From positions 124,001 to 188,000 of the forward strand of contig CALSTU010000003.1 in the NCBI GenBank assembly GCA_943789355.1: a DNA stretch of 64,000 nucleotides, given 5' to 3'. Shown here in pieces: positions 15,095 to 27,785 of this stretch. The position numbers were made by a program, and so were the translations under genes. Every line of letters starts with the position of its first letter. The first letter of the stretch is position 1. Source of the DNA: UBA7430 sp002478765 (lineage in GTDB: Bacteria > Bacteroidota > Bacteroidia > Flavobacteriales > UBA7430). Under the pieces are notes generated by a model that did not search any database, was not told the DNA's origin, and worked only from the letters and a program-made list of their open reading frames with translations.

Positions 15095-16630
15095 ATGATG
15101 CAAACATTAAGACGTACATTGCTACGTTTATCGTTTCTACTGAGTCTAAACCTTTTGGGGCAAGAATCCTCCAACGTTACACTGTTGTCAAATTTGTCCT
15201 ATCACGATACCTTGAGCGATGTGTGGGGCTACGCCACTATAGATTCGGAATATGCATTGGTGGGGGTTTACGATGGAATTTCAATTGTAGACGTAACAGA
15301 TCCCGAAAAGCCAAATCAATTGGTTTTTTATCCCGGATATAAATCTAAATGGAGGGATTTAAAAACGTGGACGCATTATTTATATGTGGTAAACGAAACG
15401 GGAGGAGGGCTCCAAATCGTCGATTTGTCCAGAGTCGTCCAAGGTGATATAGATTCGTCGTACACCGAGAATGTCAGCTTGGGTTTTGAGACCGCTCACA
15501 ACATTTACATCGATGAGAAAGGGGTTTTGTATGTTTTTGGATTTGACAGCGAAGGTGGAGTTCTCATGTATGATGTATCCAACAACCCAGAAAAGCCAGC
15601 GTTGCTCGGCTCGTTTAACGATTATTATATTCACGACGGAATGGCTCGAGGCGATACGCTATGGGCTGCTGCTATTAATGACGGTTTGTTTTCAGTTATT
15701 GATGTTGTGGATAAGGCAAATCCACGGATTATGGCCTCGCATGAGACGCCAAGTTTGTTCAGTCACAATTGTTGGATTTCTGATGATGGAGACTATTTGT
15801 ATACCACAGATGAGGTCGGCGGGGCTTACGTTACGGCTTACGATGTTTCTGATTTGACAAACATAGATGAGGTTGACCGGATGCAGTCATGGAGCATACA
15901 GTCTGATGTTGTTCCACACAACACGCATGTTTTGGGAGACTTCCTCGTCACGTCCTATTACGCAGACGGTCTATCCATTGTGGATGTGAGTGAGCCCTCA
16001 AACATGGTAGAGGTAGCCTATTACGATACGTCTCCTTTTTACACAGGGAATGGATTTCACGGAGCTTGGGGAGCTTATCCTTGGTTGCCTTCGGGCAACA
16101 TATTGGTAACGGATATGGAAGAAGGTTTGTATGTTCTTTCTTTCAATCGCTCTTTAGCTTCGCGCATAAGAGGACAAGTTAGTGATGTTAAATCAGGTTT
16201 GCCGATACGAGGTGCAGAGCTATACCTGATCAATAAGAAGGATACGACAGTCTCAGACTTAAAAGGTTTTTATCAGACAGGTTTGGGGGAGGAAGGTGTT
16301 TATGATCTTTTGTGTAAAGCCCCAGGTTATCAAGATTTCGTTCAATCCGTAACACTTATCAAGGGAGATGTTTTGGATTTCGATATTCAAATGACCGCTC
16401 ACAGTACCCACCATATTTATCCGAATCCATCTTATTCTGGCTCAGTCAATATTCATGCGACAGAGGATTTATATGTATTTGTCACTTCACTTGAGGGAAA
16501 GTTGCAAACCACCCTAGCTTTAAGCGAAGGGCATCAGCATCTCGATTTGAGTTTTTTAAAGCCAGGTGTCTACATAATGCAGTTAAATTCAAAAGCAAAA
16601 AGTGACTTTAAGCTTTGGGTTCGACACTAA
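15095..16630 (+). CDS. LVIVD-repeat secreted protein with T9SS type A sorting domain
   Basis: A 511-residue exported protein. The signal peptide is MMQTLRRTLLRLSFLLSLNLLGQ. Residues about 30-360 form a beta-propeller-like LVIVD / choice-of-anchor B region with recurring units such as GISIVDVTDPEKPNQLVF, GLQIVDLS, GVLMYDVSNNPEKPALLG and GLSIVDVSEPSNMVEV. A carboxypeptidase-regulatory-like domain follows (IRGQVSDVKSGLPIRGAELY). The C-terminus is a type IX sorting domain: IYPNPSYSGSVNI, then LKPGVYIMQLNS. Export across the outer membrane by T9SS is therefore expected. Two ATGs overlap at the start (15095 and 15098). The ligand or substrate cannot be told from sequence. It lies just upstream of the rRNA operon. 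Confidence 0.88.
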   Translation: MMQTLRRTLLRLSFLLSLNLLGQESSNVTLLSNLSYHDTLSDVWGYATIDSEYALVGVYDGISIVDVTDPEKPNQLVFYPGYKSKWRDLKTWTHYLYVVNETGGGLQIVDLSRVVQGDIDSSYTENVSLGFETAHNIYIDEKGVLYVFGFDSEGGVLMYDVSNNPEKPALLGSFNDYYIHDGMARGDTLWAAAINDGLFSVIDVVDKANPRIMASHETPSLFSHNCWISDDGDYLYTTDEVGGAYVTAYDVSDLTNIDEVDRMQSWSIQSDVVPHNTHVLGDFLVTSYYADGLSIVDVSEPSNMVEVAYYDTSPFYTGNGFHGAWGAYPWLPSGNILVTDMEEGLYVLSFNRSLASRIRGQVSDVKSGLPIRGAELYLINKKDTTVSDLKGFYQTGLGEEGVYDLLCKAPGYQDFVQSVTLIKGDVLDFDIQMTAHSTHHIYPNPSYSGSVNIHATEDLYVFVTSLEGKLQTTLALSEGHQHLDLSFLKPGVYIMQLNSKAKSDFKLWVRH

Positions 16631-16771
16631 GCAGACTGTCAAATACGTTCATGACCACACACATTGTCGTGAGGCCTTAAATTTTCACGCCTAAATATTT
16701 CCCATAAGTACTTGATAATGTAGCACCTAAAAATACTTCTAAAAAAAGGTTAAAAAAAGAATCAAAAGCAG

Positions 16772-16803
16772 TTGTGTAGATCAATTTAGTTGGTCTATAT
16801 TTG
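16772..16803 (+). promoter_or_regulatory. rRNA promoter P1
   Basis: TTG at 16772-16774, a 21-nt spacer, then TATATTTG at 16796-16803. This is an exact Bacteroidota -33/-7 pair. The initially transcribed stretch CCACCGCTTTA resembles that of P2. Confidence 0.7.
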
Positions 16804-16966
16804 CCACCGCTTTACAGGAGATGTAAGCATGTTCTTTCACAATATGGATTGTTGGCGTGATGACTGGTTTTAATTTGTACGAACCAATTTTTATTCGTAC
16901 ATTGTTTATCCTTTTCACCACAAAAACACGAAATGTAAAAATAATTTCATTTTTTTTACAAAGCCC

Positions 16967-16996
16967 TTGTGAGGGAATAAAAAGGTTGTACATTTG
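16967..16996 (+). promoter_or_regulatory. rRNA promoter P2
   Basis: TTG at 16967-16969, a 19-nt spacer, then TACATTTG at 16989-16996, 137 nt before 16S. This is the best promoter match in the window. CAGCCGCTAAA follows directly. Confidence 0.8.
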
Positions 16997-17068
16997 CAGC
17001 CGCTAAAACGAAGAAATGTAGTTTTAGAATTGAAAAGAATTGTTCTTTGAAAGATTTATTGGAAGAGA

Positions 17069-17078
17069 GAGAGGTAAG
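17069..17078 (+). other. Pre-16S processing stem, 5' arm
   Basis: GAGAGGTAAG here is perfectly complementary to CTTACCTCTC at 18692-18701, just after 16S, so the 16S precursor can be looped out by a duplex. Flanking TTGAAAGA / TCTTTCAA (near 17046 and 18706) extends the pairing. This is the usual RNase III-type layout. Confidence 0.7.
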
Positions 17079-17133
17079 AAAAACAACTTACCCCGTTAAT
17101 TAAGTAAGAGTCAGAAAACAGATTAAACTTTTT

Positions 17134-18656
<1,523 letters not shown>

Positions 18657-18725
18657 TTAGAGTGACTTCTTACTTTGGTGTAAGCTGTCTACTTACCTCT
18701 CAACTTCTTTCAATTCTTCTAATTA

Positions 18726-18797
18726 TAGAAAATAGCTCAATGGTAGAGCGTCTCTTTTACAGAGAAGGTTTGCGGTTCGATTCCGTTCTTTTCACGA
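18726..18797 (+). pseudogene. Degenerate tRNA-like element in the 16S-23S spacer
   Basis: A perfect D-arm (GCTC AATGGTA GAGC) and a T-arm with the canonical loop TTCGATT are present, so the element clearly descends from a tRNA. The acceptor arms (TAGAAAA and TTTTCAC) pair over only about five positions. The 5-bp anticodon stem TCTCT/AGAGA closes a loop of just five bases (TTTAC) instead of seven. The remaining loop would suggest Val (TAC) or, with another register, Lys, so no amino acid can be assigned. It is most likely a tRNA relic; a functional but divergent tRNA is less likely. The usual Ile-GAT and Ala-TGC spacer tRNAs are absent. Confidence 0.55.
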
Positions 18798-18830
18798 TAC
18801 CCACACTGGGTAAAGTTCATTGACATATTG

Positions 18831-18860
18831 AGAGAGGATACACGATAGTAGAAAAAATTT
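18831..18860 (+). other. Pre-23S processing stem, 5' arm
   Basis: AGGATACACGATAGTAGAAA and the following AAATTT pair with AAATTTTTTCAACTATTGTG plus TATTTTCCTC at 21731-21760, with a few G-U pairs and one mismatch. The duplex brackets 23S rRNA, as expected for RNase III processing. Confidence 0.7.
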
Positions 18861-18864
18861 CGAG

Positions 18865-21724
<2,860 letters not shown>

Positions 21725-21811
21725 TCAACTAAATTTTTTCAACTATTGTGTATTTTCCTCTTTTAATATTTTAAAGCATTGTGCAGAGCCTCGGCTCATA
21801 AGCACAAGTGA

Positions 21812-21921
<110 letters not shown>

Positions 21922-21924
21922 TTT

Positions 21925-21962
21925 AAAGCCTTTTTACAGCAATGTAAAAAGGCTTTTTTTTT
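21925..21962 (+). terminator. Terminator of the rRNA operon
   Basis: A 14-bp perfect stem AAAGCCTTTTTACA / TGTAAAAAGGCTTT with loop GCAA, running into a further T tract to 21962. Confidence 0.93.
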
Positions 21963-22188
21963 GTCCTATACTTTGACGGTTCTAATATTTGAATGTTTAT
22001 CATTTTATGTGTTTTATCAGTCTTGGATGTTCGGAAACTATTTATTTAGGTTAGATATCCTGCTTCATTCAATATTTATTCCTCCTGATGTGCAATTTCG
22101 CTCTAGAAAAACCTCGTATTCTCTCAAAAAAACATCGAAAATCCTTATGTTTGTTTTCTTGTTGCAAAACCTAAATATTTAAACACTC

Positions 22189-23781
22189 ATGAGAAAGCTA
22201 TTATACATATTAACTTTCTTTTTTACAATATCATCCAGTTACGCTCAGGACGACATGTATGACTTAACGGTTACTTCAGTTCATACCAATGAGTTTCTTC
22301 AAAACACGTCTAATTATTCGACTGTATTTGAAGGTTGTACAGATATTACGGTTAAGATTTTCAGACCTCTTGCACTAAGCCTTTCATATCCGATAGATAT
22401 ACCAGTTACCCTTTCAGGAACTGCTAAATTAAATATTGATTATACTCTCGAATACAACGACGGCGTTTCTTTAACCTCAGCAACAGGCTCTGAATTGACC
22501 ATGAATGCCTCTGCTCGTGACCTAACCGTACTTATTAAGCCCATACATGATGGTGTCCTTGAGTCTTCCGAGTCCATAGTATTTAACTTAGGCGAAGTTG
22601 TAGTTCCTGGCGTATTTAAAACCAATGAAAAAACTTTGGAATTTACGGTTAAAGACCAACCTAAACTGAATTTAACAGTAAGCACAGATACCTCTGTTAA
22701 ATGTTCTGGAGAAGAAGTAACCATTGATGCAAGCGTTTCAGGTGGTGTGGCTCAATACATGAGATCCCCATTCATTACCTATCATCCTTATGCTTATGAA
22801 TGGGATCAAATTGGTACGGACCGCGTTCAACCTGTGAATCCATTGCAGACCACAGATTACAAAGTTACAGCCACCGATATTTGTGGTACACAATTCGTAA
22901 GTAAATCAGTTAATGTTGAAGTTCCTATCTATCCAGAGATCGAAGCAAGCCTAGATTCGGCTTATATCTGTGAAAAAGATACTAAGGTTGATTTGTGCGT
23001 CTCCGATATTGCCGGTGGTGAAGGGAATTCTTACACATACGATTGGAAGCAAGCTAACAATAATACCACCCTATCTAACAACGAATGTTTAAATGCCACT
23101 GCTGGTGATTACATCGTTACCATCTCTGATGTGTGTAAATCTACCCCACTCGTGAGGACAAACAGTATCTATTTGGATGAAGCACCAATACCGCAGTATG
23201 AGTTTTTGTCTGTACCAGATTCAGCTATAAAACTTGAATTTAACAATCTTACTCCAATTAAAGAAGGGTTGACACATGAGTGGTTTTTTAAGAATACAGC
23301 ATACGATTCTGTAAATACCTTTTACATCGCAAATCAATATCCTGTTGTCGTTGAAGGTAAAAACACAACCTCTGTACTTGTTGGTGACTCCATCAACCCC
23401 GTTACGTTTAATACTTCGGGGTCTTATGAAGTCAATCTAAAAGTAACGACTGCTTCTGCGGGATGCTACAAAGAATATTCTGAATACATAACTTTAGAAC
23501 CGAGTTACTTTTTTTATGCTCCCAACGCTTTCACGCCAAATGGGGATGACGTAAACGACGCTTTCAGACCAATTGTTACGGGAACTAAGAAGTATGAATT
23601 TTTTGTGTATGATGGCTATGGTAAATTGGTTTTCAGCTCATCTAACGTGCTCAAGCAATGGGATGGAACCTACAAAGGAAAGCCCGCAGCAGAAGGCGTT
23701 TATGTTTATAAAGTTGTCATGACAAAGAATGCTGATGTCGTTGTTTTTTCTGAGCAAGGTTCGGTAACACTCCTCAGATAA
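22189..23781 (+). CDS. Secreted protein with gliding-motility-associated C-terminal (T9SS type B) domain
   Basis: A 530-residue exported protein. The signal peptide is MRKLLYILTFFFTISSSYA, followed by QDD. Residues about 40-160 resemble a Calx-beta-type repeat (VTLSGTAKLNIDYTLEYNDG and ESIVFNLGEV). Two or three PKD/Ig-like modules follow, with paired cysteines (CSGEEVTIDASVSGG and CEKDTKVDLCVSDIAGG). The C-terminal 90 residues are the CHU_C / gliding-motility sorting domain: FFYAPNAFTPNGDDVNDAFRP, YDGYGKLVFSS, WDGTYKGKPAAEGVYVYKV. Secretion by T9SS is expected, with an adhesin-like or matrix role that sequence alone cannot define. It stands alone downstream of the rRNA operon. Confidence 0.88.
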   Translation: MRKLLYILTFFFTISSSYAQDDMYDLTVTSVHTNEFLQNTSNYSTVFEGCTDITVKIFRPLALSLSYPIDIPVTLSGTAKLNIDYTLEYNDGVSLTSATGSELTMNASARDLTVLIKPIHDGVLESSESIVFNLGEVVVPGVFKTNEKTLEFTVKDQPKLNLTVSTDTSVKCSGEEVTIDASVSGGVAQYMRSPFITYHPYAYEWDQIGTDRVQPVNPLQTTDYKVTATDICGTQFVSKSVNVEVPIYPEIEASLDSAYICEKDTKVDLCVSDIAGGEGNSYTYDWKQANNNTTLSNNECLNATAGDYIVTISDVCKSTPLVRTNSIYLDEAPIPQYEFLSVPDSAIKLEFNNLTPIKEGLTHEWFFKNTAYDSVNTFYIANQYPVVVEGKNTTSVLVGDSINPVTFNTSGSYEVNLKVTTASAGCYKEYSEYITLEPSYFFYAPNAFTPNGDDVNDAFRPIVTGTKKYEFFVYDGYGKLVFSSSNVLKQWDGTYKGKPAAEGVYVYKVVMTKNADVVVFSEQGSVTLLR

Positions 23782-23813
23782 TTCAGTAAGACATTCAAAA
23801 ACAGCAAGTTTAT

Positions 23814-25079
23814 TCAGGTCTTTTGCTTTTTCTTTTTCGCAGCTGGAAAAAGAATGTTGTTTAAGATGAGCCGGTAGCCTGCCGAATTGGGATGGAGTTG
23901 TAACTCTGTTGGAGGGTCGCCCACTCGGTGTTGATAGTCTTCCGGATCGTGGCCTCCGTAAAAAGTCCACATCCCTTTACCCAGCTTTCCGTGAATGTAT
24001 TTTGCTTCCTGAGCGCGAGTATTTTCTCCCATGATTAAAACATCGGATTTAATCAGACGTTTTTGGTAGGCTGTTGTCTGACCCATAAAGCCTTTGATGA
24101 TTTGTGTATGGTTTTGACACAGCATGGTGGGTACAGGATCCCATTTGGCGGAGAACTCAAACAGAGTGAAAAAATCTTCGCTCTTACTCACTTTTCTGTT
24201 CCGCGTTACATCAATGTCAGAAAATTCGTAAATATTTGGATTTTTAATGATTTGAAAATCCTTGAAAGCAATACTGTTATCAAAATTGAGTAAGTCTTGC
24301 GCCGAATTATTTATAGGGTCCCCGTCGAACATGTGTCCACAGATATCCACTCCTTCAGCAGCCAAAGCAATGTCATAACTATCTGTTGCAGAACACATGG
24401 CAAATAAAAATCCACCACCCGCTAGGAACTCTTTGATTTTGAGTGCTACATCAAGCTTTTGATTAGAAACCTTGGTATAGCCAAGATTTTGGGCATCAGA
24501 TTCAAAGTTTCTCTTTTGCTCCACATACCAAGGCGCATTTTTAAATGAAGCATAAAATTTACCATATTGCCCGGTAAAATCTTCATGGTGTAGATGAATC
24601 CAATCGTAAAGAGGAAGCATGTCGGATAGTATTTCCTTGTCATATATAATGTCGTAAGGAATTTCTGCATAAGTCAAGACCAGGGTTACGGCATCGTCCC
24701 AAGGTAAGTTCCCTTCGGGAGAATATACAGCTACTTTTGGGGCTTTCTCAAGCTTAATAACATCCGTATTGCTCTCGGGGTGAGCTAATTGTGTTTTTAA
24801 TTCTTCTTTGTAAGCATCTGTGATTACTTCGTAAGTAACGCCTCTGACGATGCATTCTTTTTCTATTTGGGGATCGTTTTCTATAAGAAAACTTCCACCT
24901 CTATAGTTTAGAAGCCAATCGACACTCAAATCATTTTCCAGCGTCCAAAAAGCAATGCCGTAAGCTTTCAAGTGATCTTTTTGTGCGTTCTCATCCATGG
25001 GAATGAGAATGTGAGTTGCTTGAAGTGATAGCGTGCTCAGTAAAAATAGGAGCAGCGTATTAGAAAGGCGAATCATCAT
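23814..25079 (-). CDS. Conserved exported protein, GATase-like fold; often labelled asparagine synthetase B
   Basis: A protein of about 420 residues with signal peptide MIRLSNTLLLFLLSTLSLQA. Relatives in Flavobacteria are often annotated asparagine synthetase B, but neither the N-terminal Cys glutaminase domain nor the SGGxDS PP-loop of AsnB is present. Instead it opens with HILIPMDENAQKDHLKAYGI and a conserved block LLNYRGGSF. The middle has VAVYSPEG..PWDDAVTLVL and GGFLFAMCSATDSYDIAL, which looks like the nucleophile elbow of a class I glutamine-amidotransferase-like fold. An export signal argues against amino-acid biosynthesis. The start is placed at ATG 25079 (MMIRLSN; 25076 is equally possible), overlapping the end of dnaB by about 20 nt, so co-transcription is likely. 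Confidence 0.75.
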   Translation of the reverse strand: MMIRLSNTLLLFLLSTLSLQATHILIPMDENAQKDHLKAYGIAFWTLENDLSVDWLLNYRGGSFLIENDPQIEKECIVRGVTYEVITDAYKEELKTQLAHPESNTDVIKLEKAPKVAVYSPEGNLPWDDAVTLVLTYAEIPYDIIYDKEILSDMLPLYDWIHLHHEDFTGQYGKFYASFKNAPWYVEQKRNFESDAQNLGYTKVSNQKLDVALKIKEFLAGGGFLFAMCSATDSYDIALAAEGVDICGHMFDGDPINNSAQDLLNFDNSIAFKDFQIIKNPNIYEFSDIDVTRNRKVSKSEDFFTLFEFSAKWDPVPTMLCQNHTQIIKGFMGQTTAYQKRLIKSDVLIMGENTRAQEAKYIHGKLGKGMWTFYGGHDPEDYQHRVGDPPTELQLHPNSAGYRLILNNILFPAAKKKKQKT

Positions 25080-26559
25080 ACATATCATCGTTGGGTTCAC
25101 CAAAAGCATCTTCTGTATTCATTTTAGAAGTAAATTCGGTTTCATAACCTTCATCGGTTTCTAAATTTGAGAACTGAGCTAGATGTCCTGTAAATTTCAA
25201 TCGTATATTTTCTAATCCACCGTTACGGTGTTTGGCAATGATGAATTCAGCTTGGCCTTCACAAGGTGTACCATCTTCATCATCCCATTCTGTTAAGCCA
25301 TAGTATTCAGGTCTGAAAATAAAGCTTACAATATCTGCATCTTGTTCAATAGCTCCGGATTCACGAAGGTCAGAAAGTAGGGGGCGTTTACTGCCACCAC
25401 GAGTTTCTACCGCCCGACTTAATTGGGAAAGAGCAATAACGGGAACGTTTAATTCTTTGGCAATACTCTTTAAAGACCTTGATATGGTTGAAATTTCTTG
25501 TTCTCTATTTCCTTTTGCATCGCCACCAGCAGTCATCAGCTGCAAATAATCAATAACGATTACTTTGACGTTGTGCTGTGCTACCAGTCGTCTGCATTTA
25601 GCTCTCAAGTCAAATACAGATAGAGCAGGTGTATCATCGATGAACAAAGGCGCTTTTTCCAGACTCTTGATTTTGGCATGCAATTGTTGCCATTCATAGT
25701 CTTCGAGTTTTCCTCTTCGAAGTTTTTCAGATGAAAGGCCTGTTTCAGATGAAATCAGACGCGTGATGAGCTGAACAGATGACATCTCCAGAGAGAATAC
25801 AGCTACGCCAGCATTTGATTCAACGGCTATGTTTCGTGCCATTGAGAGTACAAAAGCGGTTTTACCCATACCCGGTCGTGCCGCCAGTATAACTAAATCT
25901 GAAGGCTGCCAGCCGGAGGTTACCCGATCAAGCTTCGTGAAGCCTGAAGCAACACCACTTAAGCCCTCTTGTTTGGAAATGAATTCAATTCGTTCTATGG
26001 CCTCTTTGACAAGCGATTGAGCAGAGTCGTAATTTTTTTTGATATTCCCATTGGCTATTTCGAACAACTTTCCTTCGGCTTTATCTAATAAATCAAGCAC
26101 ATCACTACTTTCATCATAAGCATCGTGAATGATTTCACTAGACACTCGAATCAGTGATCGTTGAATGTGCTTTTGGACAATGATACGAGCATGGAATTCA
26201 ATGTGTGCCGATGAAGCTACCTTTTGTGTTAGGTTTGCGATTCCAAAATCACCACCACAGACTTCCAACTTTCCATTTTTTTTCAACAAGCTAGATACGG
26301 TAAGCATGTCAATTGGCTGAGACTCCGTAAAAAGAGTTTTAATTGCCTTATAAATTTCTTGGTGTGCGTCTTTGTAAAAACATTCTGCCTCAAGAATATC
26401 AATGACTTCATTCAAAGCATTTTTATCAATCATCAAAGCGCCCAATACAGCCTCCTCAAGCTCTACTGCTTGGGGTGGTAGTTTTCCTTGTTGCAATCCA
26501 ATGACGTTCCCTTTTTTTGGGTATGAACTTTTTGATGCGTTGGATTTGGTTTGGGCCAT
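25060..26559 (-). CDS. dnaB: Replicative DNA helicase
   Basis: DnaB is the hexameric 5'-3' helicase that unwinds DNA at the replication fork. The 499-residue product has the N-terminal DnaB domain (QAVELEEAVLGALMID, about residues 29-130) and a RecA-like C-terminal ATPase with Walker A ARPGMGKTAF, Walker B VIVIDYLQLM, and the family signatures SLEMSSVQLITRL and DLRESGAIEQDADIV. No intein is present. The C-terminal acidic tail (EDAFGEPNDDMYDDSPF) is usual for the phylum. The ATG at 26559 is the natural start. Confidence 0.97.
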   Translation of the reverse strand: MAQTKSNASKSSYPKKGNVIGLQQGKLPPQAVELEEAVLGALMIDKNALNEVIDILEAECFYKDAHQEIYKAIKTLFTESQPIDMLTVSSLLKKNGKLEVCGGDFGIANLTQKVASSAHIEFHARIIVQKHIQRSLIRVSSEIIHDAYDESSDVLDLLDKAEGKLFEIANGNIKKNYDSAQSLVKEAIERIEFISKQEGLSGVASGFTKLDRVTSGWQPSDLVILAARPGMGKTAFVLSMARNIAVESNAGVAVFSLEMSSVQLITRLISSETGLSSEKLRRGKLEDYEWQQLHAKIKSLEKAPLFIDDTPALSVFDLRAKCRRLVAQHNVKVIVIDYLQLMTAGGDAKGNREQEISTISRSLKSIAKELNVPVIALSQLSRAVETRGGSKRPLLSDLRESGAIEQDADIVSFIFRPEYYGLTEWDDEDGTPCEGQAEFIIAKHRNGGLENIRLKFTGHLAQFSNLETDEGYETEFTSKMNTEDAFGEPNDDMYDDSPF

Positions 26560-26587
26560 GGTGTTTTTACGAATAAAAGATACAGAT

Positions 26588-26595
26588 CAAATTTA
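26588..26595 (-). promoter_or_regulatory. Candidate -7 element for dnaB
   Basis: On the minus strand TAAATTTG matches TAnnTTTG and lies about 28 nt upstream of the dnaB ATG. No TTG is visible at the expected -33 position. Confidence 0.4.
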
Positions 26596-26738
26596 ACACC
26601 TTTTCAGTTAGGTAAATCAGCTGTTCATAATTTGTTTTGAATTTTCAAGAATCAATGGAATAAAAACAATTGCTGATTTACCCTCTTTGAGGTATATGTA
26701 ATAGAGGTTTGGATGAAGTAAATAATTACTTTTTGAAG

Positions 26739-27692
26739 CTATTCCTTTATCACTCCCATTTGACAGAACTTATCGATTCTTTTTTCGATTCGTTCCTTCG
26801 CATTTTGTTTTGAAAGCAATTCAATTTCATTTTTGATAACGTCTCGTACTCGATCATAAACTTCATTGGGATCATAATGTGCACCTCCCTCAGGTTCTTG
26901 AATGACTTGGTCAATGAGTTTGTTAGCGAGCATGTCTTCAGATGTAAGCTTAAGTGCTTCGGCAGCTTGTTGCTTGTAATCCCAAGAACGCCATAGGATG
27001 GATGAGCATGATTCTGGCGATATAACGGAGTACCAGGTGTTTTCTAACATGAAGACCTTGTCGCCAATACCAATACCTAATGCACCTCCAGAGGCCCCTT
27101 CACCAATAATAATACATATTACAGGGACTTTGAGTTGACACATTTCCAGGAGGTTTCTGGCAATGGCTTCTCCTTGACCACGTTCTTCGGCTTCCAAACC
27201 AGGGTAGGCACCAGGCGTGTCAATAATGGTTACGATAGGGCGATTGAACTTTTCCGCCATTTTCATAAGCCTCAAAGCCTTTCTATAGCCCTCAGGGTTG
27301 GCCATTCCAAAATTTCGATACTGACGCAGTTTGGTGTTTTTACCTTTTTGCTGCCCAATGAGCATGACCGGTTGTTTGTCGATGGTTCCCCAGCCTCCAA
27401 CCATAGCTTTATCGTCTTTTACCGTTCGATCGCCATGAAGTTCCATGAAGTCACCTTTAGTTATAGCTTCTATATAATCTAGTGTGTAAGGTCTGTTTGG
27501 GTGTCTTGAAATTTGAACGCGTTGCCACGCAGTCAGATTTCCGTAAATTTTTTTACGAAGTTTTTTGAGTTTATTTTCGATGTCTTTAACCGTCTTAGTG
27601 ACGTCTGCATCTGTTTCTTCACCGAGCTTAAAGGCTTTTTTTAGTTGTTCTTCCAGCTCAACGATGGGTTTTTCAAAATCTAATCGTTCCAT
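26739..27692 (-). CDS. accA: Acetyl-CoA carboxylase carboxyltransferase subunit alpha
   Basis: AccA together with AccD transfers the carboxyl group from carboxybiotin to acetyl-CoA, giving malonyl-CoA for fatty-acid synthesis. The 317-residue product is full length, with the N-terminal helical part (LEEQLKKAFKLGEE), WQRVQISRHPNRPYTLDYI, the crotonase-like core FGMANPEGYRKALRLMKMAE and the oxyanion-hole region IGEGASGGALGIG. It stands alone on the minus strand; accD and accB are not in this window, and accC lies 33 kb away. The divergent neighbour is ispE. Confidence 0.97.
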   Translation of the reverse strand: MERLDFEKPIVELEEQLKKAFKLGEETDADVTKTVKDIENKLKKLRKKIYGNLTAWQRVQISRHPNRPYTLDYIEAITKGDFMELHGDRTVKDDKAMVGGWGTIDKQPVMLIGQQKGKNTKLRQYRNFGMANPEGYRKALRLMKMAEKFNRPIVTIIDTPGAYPGLEAEERGQGEAIARNLLEMCQLKVPVICIIIGEGASGGALGIGIGDKVFMLENTWYSVISPESCSSILWRSWDYKQQAAEALKLTSEDMLANKLIDQVIQEPEGGAHYDPNEVYDRVRDVIKNEIELLSKQNAKERIEKRIDKFCQMGVIKE

Positions 27693-27759
27693 AGTCTAAA
27701 ATTAGGCTTGCAAATTACAATATTTCATTTTTTGACCCACAAAAAAGCCCTACAATTCT

Positions 27760-27767
27760 TACTTTTG
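27760..27767 (+). promoter_or_regulatory. Candidate -7 element for ispE
   Basis: TACTTTTG matches TAnnTTTG, 18 nt before the ispE ATG. The nearest upstream TTG (27732-27734) leaves a 25-nt spacer, longer than usual. Confidence 0.4.
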
Positions 27768-27785
27768 TTTTAAATAATTCATTCC

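Larger units (their letters stand above)
16631..17133 (+). promoter_or_regulatory. rRNA operon leader region
   Basis: About 500 nt of AT-rich sequence between the LVIVD protein and 16S rRNA. It holds two promoters (listed separately) and, at its 3' end, a pre-16S processing arm. No protein gene is supported. Confidence 0.8.

Noticed and set aside
23814..25079. Asparagine synthetase B
   Set aside because: A signal peptide is present and both the glutaminase Cys domain and the SGGxDS loop are absent.
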